NCBI GenBank assembly: GCA_019096065.1
Contig: JAGUCH010000006.1
Span: 3,058,001 to 3,122,000, forward strand
Direction: 5' to 3'
Length of the DNA: 64,000 bases
DNA from: Paracyclopina nana
Taxonomy: Eukaryota > Arthropoda > Copepoda > Cyclopoida > Cyclopettidae
Position numbers and translations under genes: made by a program
Shown: positions 12,886 to 22,522 of the stretch, piece after piece
Numbering within the stretch: position 1 is the first letter of the stretch
Layout of the letters: each line of letters starts with the position of its first letter
Notes under the pieces: model-generated
Database searches by the model: none
Seen by the model: the letters and a program-made list of their open reading frames with translations, nothing else
What the model was told of the DNA's origin: nothing

Positions 12886-15800
12886 ATGTCCACGCCAACT
12901 TCGCCACGTGGTCCGTCCCCGGCGCCTCCCGATCAGGCACAATTGGATGATCTGCACAAGAAATACCAAGCTGCCAATTCCAAGTTTGGCATCAAAAGTA
13001 AGGATTTCTACGCTGCCTTAAATGACCCCGATGTGGACTTGGCTAGGCTGTCGAATGCGTTCGACGTCGTCAAGGAGGCTTTTCAGAATAAGGAAAATGC
13101 GTGCACCATCTATATGCAAGCAGCAACGGGCATTTCCAATCAAGAACACCGGCTCAAGGCTTGCGAGAAGACTTTGACCGGCCATGTGGACAAAATGAAG
13201 ACCATTGCTGACGACTACAACTCGAGGAAGGAGCTACTTGAAGACGAGCTACAGAAAGTCACGGCCATGTCCGGCGAGGAGACCAAACTGTTCGATGACA
13301 CTTTTCTCATTCAGCGTCGTCAATCTAAATCCAATAAAAGCGGTCAGTATGAGTCTGCCTATGTCGCTACTAGAGATGAAATGGTCGCGCTTTGCACAGA
13401 CGATGCGTCGGTCACAAGTAATAGGCAAGAAGTCGTTCGTCGGTATGAGAAACTAAAGCAGCTAGAACAAGTTCGCGCTAAGTCCGCCACTCACTGGCTC
13501 ACGTGTGCCATATATAGCGACGAATCGCACTATCAGAAAGCGGTTGAAGTAACTGATCAGGATAGGCAGGTCTTGCACTCATGGTTAGCCTTTTTCGCGC
13601 AATTGCAACCTGTTGAGCAACCAACGTTAAACATTAGCGCGATCACTCTTGGACAGCCCAAAATGTTGCCGTTAAGCGACAGCCCTAGCAACGAAACCAT
13701 GCAAATAGTCGATACTTCCATCCCGCCGCCAAATATGCTTCGCTTTTCATCCACGGTTAATGACGCCACGCGTTCAGCAAGCCGTGATGTATCACGCTCT
13801 TCGGTCCGGGACATTTTGTCGCGTAGCTCCATCATGGAATCAATCGCCGGGTCTCACAAGAACTGCGGGACAATAGTTGAGCGTATGGAGGGGGAAGATG
13901 ATTCGCGTTTCGTCAACCTAAAGGAAACTCATGGTAAAAAGAATCCATCTAACCTGCAAAAGATTGACGGCAAAGATGTCACCCTAGTTAGAGAGTTCTT
14001 GAAGGCATTCGAGTGTAAGGTACACAGGAATACGAGATACGGTTGGGATGAGAAATACTTCGAGTTGCTCGATCATCTAGAACATCCAGCGCGGCAATGT
14101 GTAGCGCTCTTCCATCCTACTAAAGAAGGATATTTGCTAGGACTCCAAGCATTGGAAACAAGATATGCCTCATTTAAGACTCACCAAGGTGCTATTTGGG
14201 CAAGAATTGGCGCCACCACTATTGACATCCACAACCTCAACACGGTCCAGGAGGTAAAATTCTCAGCAATGGAGCTCTTAGCTAACTCAGACAGGGCTTG
14301 CTATGCGGCAATGGGGTTGTCGTTGGTCTCCAATTTTGAAGTGAAGATGACACCACAGACACGAAAAAGCTGGAATGACTTTCTGCTGGCGCGCAGCCGT
14401 GACACTGAGTGCCCAAGTATAGAAGATTTTCAGGATTGGTGCCGCCATTTGGAGACACTGGAGGCTAAGGAGCTTATCATCAAAAAACAGTCTTCAATCA
14501 AGCCTAGTCAACCAAGACCAGGCGCAACTACAAGAGTAGCTGCCACCGTGCCTGATCCGGAAGGTACGGAAATTAAAGATCCGGATTCCAGCGAGGAGGG
14601 GGAAGAAGACCTAAATCTCTATGACGAGCTATTTGCGTGTGCTGCAGTCACCGATGATGGGATGTTTGTCGGCTGCCCATTGTGCGACAAGGACAACTCG
14701 CCAGCCAGCCACAAATTGCCAGACTGCCGAGTCATGCAAGTTTTGATCCCATCAGAACGACAATCCATTGTACGTCGAACAAGATCATGCCGCAAATGTC
14801 TACTGGGAAAGCATTTTGCAGCCAACTGTCCCTCAACAACTATGTGCCAAACATGTAATAAAGACCATCATACTTTGCTGCACCGTTACACACAGTCTCT
14901 TTTTCCATCTACCGTCGCTCTTTCGGCCACTCTTTCGCGAGCGCAATATCGTGTTATTCCGGTGGAAGTTTCTTGCTCGCCCAACTTTGAGCGCTTCGAA
15001 CGAGTTAACTGTAGTCTCGATGATCATGCTGGCGAGTCGTTCATTGATGAAAAGTTAGCCCGACAACTAGGTTGCAAGCTTCATCACCAGTCCCAACGAG
15101 TGGGTTACATTGATCGCACTGTCATGTTAAACAATTATCGCACTTCACTTTTTGTTCGCGCGATTGGATCAGGCGTGGTTACCAAGATTTCTCCGAGTAC
15201 ATCAAATTCATTCACGCAAGGCGTCACACCACCTAATATCGCAATGCTTCGAGAACATTATCCTCACTTGCGCGGCATTCCATTTCATGATTATGAAAAG
15301 AAACCATGCCAGCTTCTGCTTGGCCTCGATCATTCGGATCTCCAAGTTGCTGTTCAAGGCGACATCACTGGAGCGCCAATGGAACCCATTGCTCGGCTAA
15401 CACGATTGGGTTGGACTGTTGTTCATGCTGGTAAGAGACGCGGAAATCAGGTACTAGCCTCAATTATCAATCCGGCCGATGTCAACCTTAACATTGATAA
15501 AATATGGCGGTACGAAGAGCTCCCATGCAGCACTGGAAAACGTCTAATTTCGAAGGAAGATTTGCATGCAGAAACAATAGTGCGCGAGGGACTTTTCAGT
15601 GAAAACGGACACCTTGGCACCCGCGTCCCCTTTCGCTCGCATCCACTTCCTCCGCACTTGCCCAAAAATTATTATCAGGTATTGAAATGGCAGAACGCTC
15701 ATGAACAAGAATTAATGCGCGACGAAGCAAAATGGGCACAGTATGTCGCTAATTTTGATGAGTGGTTGCGCGACAAATACATCATTCCTTGCGCAGCCGA

Positions 15801-18800
15801 TATCCACAATAGCTTCTTCATACCTTGCTTCGCGGTCATTCGTGACGATTCCACCACAATGAAACTTAGGGTGGTTACAGACTGTGCGCGCAAGTTCGGT
15901 GCATTGAGGGAATCTTTAAACGACCACATTCATACGGGACCCAAGCTCCAAAATGACGTGCGTGACGTCTTACTCCAGTTTCGAGCGCATCAATTCGCGT
16001 TTTCTTCTGATATCGCGCGAATGTATTTGCAGTTTCTGTTGCACCCCGATGATCAGCGGTTTCACAAGATTATATTTCGCGGCCAAACTTACCAATTTAC
16101 GAGATGGCCCTTTGGTAATGTAGCGGCACCGTTCGCCACGCTTTTTTGCCTCAATAACCATTTCAAGCAGTCAAACAAATCTCATTTGATCGACGTTGCC
16201 AAGGAGTCGTTATACATGGACGATGTCCTGCCCTCCAGCCCCGATGAGCAATCGCTCGTCAATTTGTATCAGGAGCTTAAGGAAACATGTTCGCAAGCTG
16301 GTCTTTGCTTGCGTAAGGTTGTCAGTAACTCCAGGTTGATGATGTCTGTGTTGCCGTCGGATCTGCTGGGCGTCGCCGGATCAGTAGACGAGTTTTGCAG
16401 CAGCAAAGTACTGGGATGCATTTGGTACCCATCTAGGGACATCCTGTCCTTCAAACCATTGCCTGTCGAACTCAACATGCCGCTCACCAAAAGAAACTTG
16501 TTCAGAGTAAATGGGTTATGCTTCGATCCAGTGGGATTTGCAGAGCCTGTCACGCTCAAGGGCAGGCTACTGCTCCAGGATGTCTGCTTTGCTTCCGGCA
16601 CGTTGACTTGGGATGAGCCCATAGACACGCCTGATTTCGTCAAGAGATGGCGTCAGCTATTAGAGGACCTAACAAGAGTGGATATTCTACACTTCCCCAG
16701 GGCACTTTCCGTGATGTCAGTCGGTGATAAATCACTTGAAGTCTTCGTGGATGCCTCATCAAGAATGTACTCAGCGGTCATCTACTTGCGTCAAGCCAAT
16801 GACGTTGACATTACCGTTCGATTTGTGCACTGCAAAAGACGCCTATGCAAAAAGGGGGAACAATCAATACCTAAGAAAGAGTTGCTGGCAGCACATTTGG
16901 GCGCAATAATCGCAACTCATTACGCCAAACAATTGAAAATATCAGCCGTACATTTTTGGTCAGACTCAACAACTGTCCTCAAGTGGTTGTTCAGGCCAAT
17001 GGTCATAGAGGAGTCGTTTGTGTCGCGCAGAGTTTTGGAGATCCTTGATTTGTCGGATCAGTCCAGCTGGAAATACATTAACACTGACGAAAATCCAGCA
17101 GATATTGCGACCAAGGGAGATTCACTTGACAAAGTCGCGTCATCCACATTATGGCTACAGGGACCTCCACGCCTTCAGGACAAAATACCGGCATCGAGCA
17201 GACCAGACATCGCGTTCGACCCCGCCAATGAAGCAGTCGTTGTCGATGGCATCAACGCCGTCTTTGCAACGGACTCGGAAACTTCACCTCACTTCGCATT
17301 TGTACAGGACTACAATGCTCATCCGGATCAAAAAATGGCCGCTCGTCAGTTGCTCAAACTGGGCGACAAGTTCGGCTCGTTCGCTAATAACCCGTCGTCT
17401 CTCATGCAGTCTTTAACAATTTGGTTTCGTTTGCTACGTCGTCGAAATAATGCACTGGTGGCACAAAGAGTAGCTGTCAAGATAATTCAAGCGCTTACGT
17501 TTAAGGCGGATTTAGAACATTTATCTCGTTGCGGGCGATGGAAAATTGGCAGCGAACCCGAGAAGAGCTGTGCGTATCTTGATGGTCACCTTATAATCCG
17601 CGCTCGTGGTCGTTTGGACTCTGACGCTCATTTGAGCTGGGGCATTAAGAGACCAATTTTACTACAAGGTTCGGAATCGACAAAGGCGTACCTACATCAA
17701 TGGCATAACGTGTTGGGACATTCGGTTACAATAAATCAATTTGCTCATGTTATTCGACGTCGTTTATTCATTCCCAAACTAAGACAACTTCTGCGAGCGA
17801 TTTTCAATAAGTGCGGGGCGTGCAAACGGCTTCGAGGCCAGCCATGCACCCCTCTCATGGGGGACGTGCCAGTCTCTTTGGGTCCCTTGGCACCATTTGC
17901 GCACATCGCCATCGACTATTGTGGCCCTTTTCTTATTAAACGCCCCAGAGGTCAAGCTCGCGACAAAAAATACGTGCTGGTTATTGTGTGTAGGCAAACA
18001 AAAGCTGTCCATCTTGAAGATGCCTCGGATCTCAGCACAGACGCATTTGTCCTTTCGTTGTCAAGATTCATGGCTCGCCGTGGAACACCTACGTCGATTA
18101 GATCAGACCAAGGCTCCAACTTTGTGGGCACTGTGGGCTTGGTCTTTAAGGAAGATTTTGTCAGATTGAAGAAAATCGATTGGGAGCAGATCAGAAGACT
18201 CACGTCTGACAGGTTCGATTTTACTTGGACTTTCTCCCCGTCAGCAACCCCAACGTTCAATGGTTTGGCCGAATCCTTTGTCAAGATATTCAAGACTCAC
18301 CTGACTGCCATAGGTGGAGCACAAGCATGGAGGGAAGATTCCTTTCGGTCTGCCATCGCTCAAGCTGAAAAATTAATGAATGACAGGCCACTTTCATACG
18401 TACCAGCCGCCATGGATGATGCCCCAGGCATCGTCACACCAAATCACTTTTTGATGTCCCCACAGGTGCTTGAGCTTGACCAGATGCTCGACGCGGATCA
18501 ACTACCACTGAAGGAATATAAGACGATTAGACGCATGAAACAACAATTGTGGGATGCCTGGAATAGATCAATCTATAATCAGCTGGCTTCGAGGCCAAAG
18601 TGGCGTAAGGTGATCAGGAATCTTGCCAGCGGCGACGTCGTCTTAATCAGAAATAGAGGCCAGTTCGAAAAGAAATGTTCGTGGCCACTCGGTGTTGTTG
18701 AAACGGTACAAATGGACAAAAATGGCACAAATAGAACGGCAAGTCTGCGCGTGGTTGAAGGAGCACTAAATGTTGCTAAAAATAAAACGCATCCGACGAA

Positions 18801-18855
18801 AATTGTAGTTGAGTCCGTTGCCAATTTGATTCCAATTGTGCTTTTGGACGAATAG
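12886..18855 (+). CDS. BEL/Pao gag-pol polyprotein, 1989 aa
   Basis: One uninterrupted frame encodes the capsid and enzymatic proteins. Residues 1-600 are gag-like, with a helical N-terminal half. A CX2CX4HX4C zinc knuckle starts at C635 and a partial second knuckle follows. The protease region has LDDHAGES where LDSGS is usual. Reverse transcriptase shows FSSDIARMYLQ (motif A), RWPFGNVAAPF (motif B) and YMDD at 1110-1113. RNase H begins at about D1289 (FVDASS), with SDSTT later. Integrase has an HHCC finger from about residue 1605 (HQWHNVLGH, CGACKR) and catalytic D1677, D1741 and E1796. The first ATG after the primer site is used. There is no frameshift between gag and pol, as is usual for BEL/Pao, so proteolysis would separate the products. 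Confidence 0.95.
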   Translation: MSTPTSPRGPSPAPPDQAQLDDLHKKYQAANSKFGIKSKDFYAALNDPDVDLARLSNAFDVVKEAFQNKENACTIYMQAATGISNQEHRLKACEKTLTGHVDKMKTIADDYNSRKELLEDELQKVTAMSGEETKLFDDTFLIQRRQSKSNKSGQYESAYVATRDEMVALCTDDASVTSNRQEVVRRYEKLKQLEQVRAKSATHWLTCAIYSDESHYQKAVEVTDQDRQVLHSWLAFFAQLQPVEQPTLNISAITLGQPKMLPLSDSPSNETMQIVDTSIPPPNMLRFSSTVNDATRSASRDVSRSSVRDILSRSSIMESIAGSHKNCGTIVERMEGEDDSRFVNLKETHGKKNPSNLQKIDGKDVTLVREFLKAFECKVHRNTRYGWDEKYFELLDHLEHPARQCVALFHPTKEGYLLGLQALETRYASFKTHQGAIWARIGATTIDIHNLNTVQEVKFSAMELLANSDRACYAAMGLSLVSNFEVKMTPQTRKSWNDFLLARSRDTECPSIEDFQDWCRHLETLEAKELIIKKQSSIKPSQPRPGATTRVAATVPDPEGTEIKDPDSSEEGEEDLNLYDELFACAAVTDDGMFVGCPLCDKDNSPASHKLPDCRVMQVLIPSERQSIVRRTRSCRKCLLGKHFAANCPSTTMCQTCNKDHHTLLHRYTQSLFPSTVALSATLSRAQYRVIPVEVSCSPNFERFERVNCSLDDHAGESFIDEKLARQLGCKLHHQSQRVGYIDRTVMLNNYRTSLFVRAIGSGVVTKISPSTSNSFTQGVTPPNIAMLREHYPHLRGIPFHDYEKKPCQLLLGLDHSDLQVAVQGDITGAPMEPIARLTRLGWTVVHAGKRRGNQVLASIINPADVNLNIDKIWRYEELPCSTGKRLISKEDLHAETIVREGLFSENGHLGTRVPFRSHPLPPHLPKNYYQVLKWQNAHEQELMRDEAKWAQYVANFDEWLRDKYIIPCAADIHNSFFIPCFAVIRDDSTTMKLRVVTDCARKFGALRESLNDHIHTGPKLQNDVRDVLLQFRAHQFAFSSDIARMYLQFLLHPDDQRFHKIIFRGQTYQFTRWPFGNVAAPFATLFCLNNHFKQSNKSHLIDVAKESLYMDDVLPSSPDEQSLVNLYQELKETCSQAGLCLRKVVSNSRLMMSVLPSDLLGVAGSVDEFCSSKVLGCIWYPSRDILSFKPLPVELNMPLTKRNLFRVNGLCFDPVGFAEPVTLKGRLLLQDVCFASGTLTWDEPIDTPDFVKRWRQLLEDLTRVDILHFPRALSVMSVGDKSLEVFVDASSRMYSAVIYLRQANDVDITVRFVHCKRRLCKKGEQSIPKKELLAAHLGAIIATHYAKQLKISAVHFWSDSTTVLKWLFRPMVIEESFVSRRVLEILDLSDQSSWKYINTDENPADIATKGDSLDKVASSTLWLQGPPRLQDKIPASSRPDIAFDPANEAVVVDGINAVFATDSETSPHFAFVQDYNAHPDQKMAARQLLKLGDKFGSFANNPSSLMQSLTIWFRLLRRRNNALVAQRVAVKIIQALTFKADLEHLSRCGRWKIGSEPEKSCAYLDGHLIIRARGRLDSDAHLSWGIKRPILLQGSESTKAYLHQWHNVLGHSVTINQFAHVIRRRLFIPKLRQLLRAIFNKCGACKRLRGQPCTPLMGDVPVSLGPLAPFAHIAIDYCGPFLIKRPRGQARDKKYVLVIVCRQTKAVHLEDASDLSTDAFVLSLSRFMARRGTPTSIRSDQGSNFVGTVGLVFKEDFVRLKKIDWEQIRRLTSDRFDFTWTFSPSATPTFNGLAESFVKIFKTHLTAIGGAQAWREDSFRSAIAQAEKLMNDRPLSYVPAAMDDAPGIVTPNHFLMSPQVLELDQMLDADQLPLKEYKTIRRMKQQLWDAWNRSIYNQLASRPKWRKVIRNLASGDVVLIRNRGQFEKKCSWPLGVVETVQMDKNGTNRTASLRVVEGALNVAKNKTHPTKIVVESVANLIPIVLLDE

Positions 18856-19077
18856 CAATTAAATTCGCGCGCCACTCCTCGTCACTCATTTCGCTCATCT
18901 TCACATCGGTGGCGCGCTATCAAAAACAGATTCTCTCTGCCAAAACCGTTTACAACAACAACTGCGCGCTACAAACGCTGTCCTTTATGGAGTGTATTGT
19001 CCGTTTCCGGCGACCATTTTCTCGTCAATACACGCATTGTCGTCGCCGCCGACTTAACTCGCTCATCGTTTGGAAAC
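18856..19077 (+). other. Spacer between the two retroelement frames
   Basis: This 222-bp interval separates the gag-pol stop from the first ATG of the second frame. An ATG at 18987 is out of frame with the second ORF, and the in-frame extension back to 18997 starts only at TTG. How the second frame is translated (spliced subgenomic RNA, internal promoter or reinitiation) cannot be told from sequence alone. Confidence 0.6.
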
Positions 19078-22000
19078 ATGTCTCGAAAACGCAAAGATGT
19101 CGAACAATCTTCGTCAGCCACGTCGGACGAAGACTCTGAGGACGAATCAGCCTCAAAGCGGCTAAAATCGGAGGTCCACGTCGTACGCCAGGAACCCAGC
19201 TCGGGGCAGTTCCCATTTTTTCCACCTCCTCGATCTGAAGATCCTCTTCGCTCATCGACGAGGTCATCGGCGCGATTAATGGCGAGCCGCACCTACATCC
19301 CGGAGGTTCAAGAACGTATGGAAAGTTTGGTAGCCGCCGAACGAATTGCCCTCCAGGACCATTTTGGCACCACGGATGTCTACTTCCAAGAGGAACTTGA
19401 AGACTTGCTAGTCCGCAACGAGTTTGCAAAGGTCGTATCAATTTATTCCTCACCTTCCGCGTTCATTGCCGGCTCGGTTTTTGACTACGTTAAAGGAAGA
19501 CATGATGAACGTACGGACAAGAAACGCAAAAATGCGCGAACGGATGCTCAGCGCGCCAATCTTACCCGCGTATTCCTGTTAAACGAAAACGCAAAAGTAG
19601 GCACAATCATGCTGCTAGTACACTCGGACTTTTATGATGCGTGGTTGTATTACTGCAAAAAGTTTGATTGCAATCCAGAGTTGTCACACGCCAATTGTGG
19701 CCCTCAAGCGTCGTTGTGGTTGCAAGCTTTAAGTGACAAAACGTACAAGGATCTCGGGCATTTAAAATCGGTCAAAGATGTCGACGAACGCACTTTCGTT
19801 CGGCATAGCATGGCGCGGGTCAAGACACCAACAACTGGCGGGTTACGAGTCGTGGCTGGAATACCGGTCGAGCTAGCACGTCCCCCCACTAAGGCCGAAA
19901 AAGAGACAGGAGTAATGTCCGGTTTGACCCCTCCACCTTCAGCTCAGCGCGTTTACAACACCACTGATCGTTCAACCAGTACGGACACTGGAGATTTGGC
20001 GTGTTTCTCGGCAAAGGCGGCAAAAATGGCTCAAGCAGCCTTGTTGGCCAATGGCGTTGCCATTGTTGGGTTCACAGATGTCGTCATTCCGGCTCCGCCC
20101 TGTTCCAGCGACCGTGATGTTATAGTCGGAGATCCTACCCGTTTTTCTAGCGAGGTTTCAATCACGGTCCAGGAAGATCATCGCACTGTGACAGTTGGCG
20201 AGGAGCTCTATGATGTCCTCGATGAAGTAGTCGACAAGGAAGAGCCTCAAGCGGAGGATATGGAGGTCGAAAAGATCATGGCAACACCTGGCACTTCTCA
20301 GGAGAGCAAGAAACGGCTCGAGTCCAGGTCAGGATCAATCACGCCGCCGTCATGTGCTCCGTCAACTTTACTCCGATCACGATCCAGACAAAAAAGGGAG
20401 GAGCGCCAAAGAGCTGAAGAAGAGACTGGTGGCCCCGTTCCACGTAAATTGAAGAAACACCAGTACCGCGTCGTGGGAGCAACGCCAGAAGATGACACGC
20501 TGGATTTGTCACTCCATCCGGAAGATGTCTTCAGCGACGTCGAGTCATTGGGATCTCACCACAAATCTCTGACAAGAAGAGAGCGGGAATTGGTCATGGG
20601 CAAATTCAAACGACCGCAGTTCACCGCCAATGGATGTATTCTTGCGATAGAGGGCGCACGCTATTGGGTGGGTCAGCGTCGGGACCCAGACTGTCCAAAA
20701 CCTTTCTGCACAATCGCAGCCTTCAATTACCGCCAGGATGATTTTGACAGAAGCTGGAAGGAAGAATTCACCACCATCTCATTGATTGCGGCCAAAAACC
20801 AAACTCCGCGCAGCGGGCCGCGAAAATTCGACGTTAAGGCGCTTCCACGTCTCATTCATTATACGCGCGGTGTAGAACAAAACGACACTTTATACCAACA
20901 ATTGCTCGAAAGAGCGAATTTTGTGCGAGAAGCGTCGGATTTCGCGTTTGTTATGGTCAAGATCATTTTGCCCTCCATGGCCAAGCGCGAAAAGATCATG
21001 CATCTCCCGAATTGGCGTGACTCATTTTTCGCGGTTGCTGTCACAACATTCAACTTAAAAACGGTCGTCGTTCATGTAAATTGGAATTCAGAAAAAGTAC
21101 TTGGCGCACGTTTTCCAAAAGAAATCCGCGAAATCTTCAAAAATCCGGGCATTGTAAAAATCGGCAATGATATGCATTCCATTCTGCGACGCCTAGCAAG
21201 CCTCAAAGACGACGCCTTAGTGATGCGGTCATTCGTGGACGCGTCCAATTTAGCTCTGATGGCATTTCCACAATACGAGGTTGGACATCGCTACGTGGAC
21301 ATCCAGGCTCATCCTGGGTTCGTCGCAGCCCAGCTGGCCTTCCCAACAATCTTCGTACCGCAAGAAAGTGTCACTGATGCGCAAATAAACGATCCAACGT
21401 GCATTATGTATGGAGACTGGGACTACGACCAGCCTTTCAAGAATTGGACGCAGCCGATGAACGGCCTTGTTATGTGGGAGGCAGCTGTCACCGGGGAACT
21501 CCTAAGGCGGATGGCAATTAAGTGTGCCGAGTTGGAACACATGGGTCCAGGAGCAGACATTATGCGACTAATTCACTGCCTCTTGCTTCAGTGCTTAAAT
21601 TGCCCAAACATGATCTTTGCAGGCATCAAATCTAACGACAAAATCAGGCCATACGGAACTTGGTTCACGCACGACGGCTTTGAAGAAAACGGAGAGCACA
21701 TTGCCCACCGGGCGTGGCCATTATTTTTCACCGAGACGCCAGCCTGGCTCAGCTGCGAGGAGCTACATGGCGGATTGCGACACTTATTGCATCAACGACG
21801 ATGGTCACGCTCTACGGACGTCATCCCTGGTGATAATCGTAAGAAACTAATTGACATTTATCAAATGCCGCTCCCAGAGATAGACCGAAAAGCTTGTATG
21901 CTAAAATTCGCGGGTCGTGGAATCATGTTTCCACATGCTTGTTTGGCATGCAACTCAGAAGATCACCGAACTGAAAATTGTGACGTTGACCCGGCAACTT

Positions 22001-22314
22001 TGCATTGTGACTACTCAATATGTCTCTTGGATGGCCATGTGTCGGCCGTCTGCCCTACTCTCCACGCGAGATGCGATCTTTGTCATCAACTTGGTCATTT
22101 TCGCCGTCATCATCAACATTACCCTGCCATTGTCATGATTGAAGAATTTTACGCCATGGCTCCACAAGGCAGGGTCACTTGTCGTCTGTCGGCCTCCAAC
22201 CTGGTGGCTCAGTTCCACGTCGATCCCGTTGACGAGAGAGGGTTCATCCTCTACAAGGAAGCCAACACCGAAGAAAGCCAACTCATTAGGGCCAGCTCGG
22301 GCGAGCCCCAGTAA
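19078..22314 (+). CDS. Retroelement ORF2, 1078 aa, zinc knuckles, possible degenerate RNase D-like fold
   Basis: I do not recognise this as a known retroelement protein. It starts MSRKRKD, the first in-frame ATG. The N-terminus is Ser/Asp-rich with basic clusters (RKRK, KRLK) that could be nuclear signals. Residues about 640-800 resemble the later motifs of DEDD 3'-5' exonucleases of the RNase D/WRN type (NPGIVKIGNDMHSILRRL from about 689, VDASNLALM near 721, then a WEAAVTGELL helix), but the expected catalytic acids look replaced. The C-terminus has zinc knuckles: CX2CX4HX4C from C955, CX4CX4HX4C from C977 and CX2CX4HX4H from C999. There is no signal peptide, hydrophobic fusion region or membrane segment, so an envelope role is unlikely. 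A nucleic-acid-binding accessory role is inferred. Confidence 0.8.
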   Translation: MSRKRKDVEQSSSATSDEDSEDESASKRLKSEVHVVRQEPSSGQFPFFPPPRSEDPLRSSTRSSARLMASRTYIPEVQERMESLVAAERIALQDHFGTTDVYFQEELEDLLVRNEFAKVVSIYSSPSAFIAGSVFDYVKGRHDERTDKKRKNARTDAQRANLTRVFLLNENAKVGTIMLLVHSDFYDAWLYYCKKFDCNPELSHANCGPQASLWLQALSDKTYKDLGHLKSVKDVDERTFVRHSMARVKTPTTGGLRVVAGIPVELARPPTKAEKETGVMSGLTPPPSAQRVYNTTDRSTSTDTGDLACFSAKAAKMAQAALLANGVAIVGFTDVVIPAPPCSSDRDVIVGDPTRFSSEVSITVQEDHRTVTVGEELYDVLDEVVDKEEPQAEDMEVEKIMATPGTSQESKKRLESRSGSITPPSCAPSTLLRSRSRQKREERQRAEEETGGPVPRKLKKHQYRVVGATPEDDTLDLSLHPEDVFSDVESLGSHHKSLTRRERELVMGKFKRPQFTANGCILAIEGARYWVGQRRDPDCPKPFCTIAAFNYRQDDFDRSWKEEFTTISLIAAKNQTPRSGPRKFDVKALPRLIHYTRGVEQNDTLYQQLLERANFVREASDFAFVMVKIILPSMAKREKIMHLPNWRDSFFAVAVTTFNLKTVVVHVNWNSEKVLGARFPKEIREIFKNPGIVKIGNDMHSILRRLASLKDDALVMRSFVDASNLALMAFPQYEVGHRYVDIQAHPGFVAAQLAFPTIFVPQESVTDAQINDPTCIMYGDWDYDQPFKNWTQPMNGLVMWEAAVTGELLRRMAIKCAELEHMGPGADIMRLIHCLLLQCLNCPNMIFAGIKSNDKIRPYGTWFTHDGFEENGEHIAHRAWPLFFTETPAWLSCEELHGGLRHLLHQRRWSRSTDVIPGDNRKKLIDIYQMPLPEIDRKACMLKFAGRGIMFPHACLACNSEDHRTENCDVDPATLHCDYSICLLDGHVSAVCPTLHARCDLCHQLGHFRRHHQHYPAIVMIEEFYAMAPQGRVTCRLSASNLVAQFHVDPVDERGFILYKEANTEESQLIRASSGEPQ

Positions 22315-22369
22315 ATAAATAATGTATGTATGCTACAAAATCTCTCATGTCACCCCTAAACTTTGCCCC

Positions 22370-22378
22370 AGAGAGGGA
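22370..22378 (+). promoter_or_regulatory. Polypurine tract
   Basis: AGAGAGGGA lies three bases upstream of the 3' LTR, the expected site for priming plus-strand synthesis in an LTR retrotransposon. Confidence 0.75.
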
Positions 22379-22381
22379 TAT

Positions 22382-22522
22382 TGTATAAAATAATCTGGTA
22401 ACGCTGCTACAGGAAAACGAGAATGTAAATAAACAAGAAGATCAGTTCCACAAAAAACATCACAGCATTCACATCGTTCTAAGTATTTATTTTCTTTCTT
22501 TCGTCAATAACTTTCCGAAACA
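22382..22522 (+). repeat. 3' LTR (141 bp)
   Basis: Reads the same as 12640-12780 at every base I compared, with TG at the start and CA at the end. The adjoining CATGG at 22523-22527 is the right target duplication. Its AATAAA would serve for polyadenylation. Confidence 0.95.

Larger units (their letters stand above)
12640..22522 (+). mobile_element. Complete BEL/Pao LTR retrotransposon (9883 bp)
   Basis: The element runs LTR, primer binding site, gag-pol frame, second frame, polypurine tract, LTR. The two 141-bp LTRs read identically throughout, start TG and end CA, and are flanked by the CATGG duplication, so insertion is very recent. The polyprotein order aspartic protease, reverse transcriptase, RNase H, integrase together with the YMDD box and gag-like zinc knuckles places it in BEL/Pao rather than Ty3 or Ty1. 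Both long frames are intact, so the copy may still be active. The unusual part is the 1078-codon frame downstream of pol, where some BEL elements carry env; it has no sign of being an envelope gene. Confidence 0.96.

Noticed and set aside
12886-18855. Many smaller frames on both strands within the retroelement
   Set aside because: Shadows of the long gag-pol frame.
18997-19077. N-terminal extension of the second retroelement frame
   Set aside because: The extended frame begins at TTG; the first in-frame ATG is at 19078, so the extension was not included.
19078-22314. Second retroelement frame as a retroviral envelope
   Set aside because: No signal peptide, furin-like site, fusion peptide or membrane anchor is visible, and zinc knuckles point to a nucleic-acid-binding protein.
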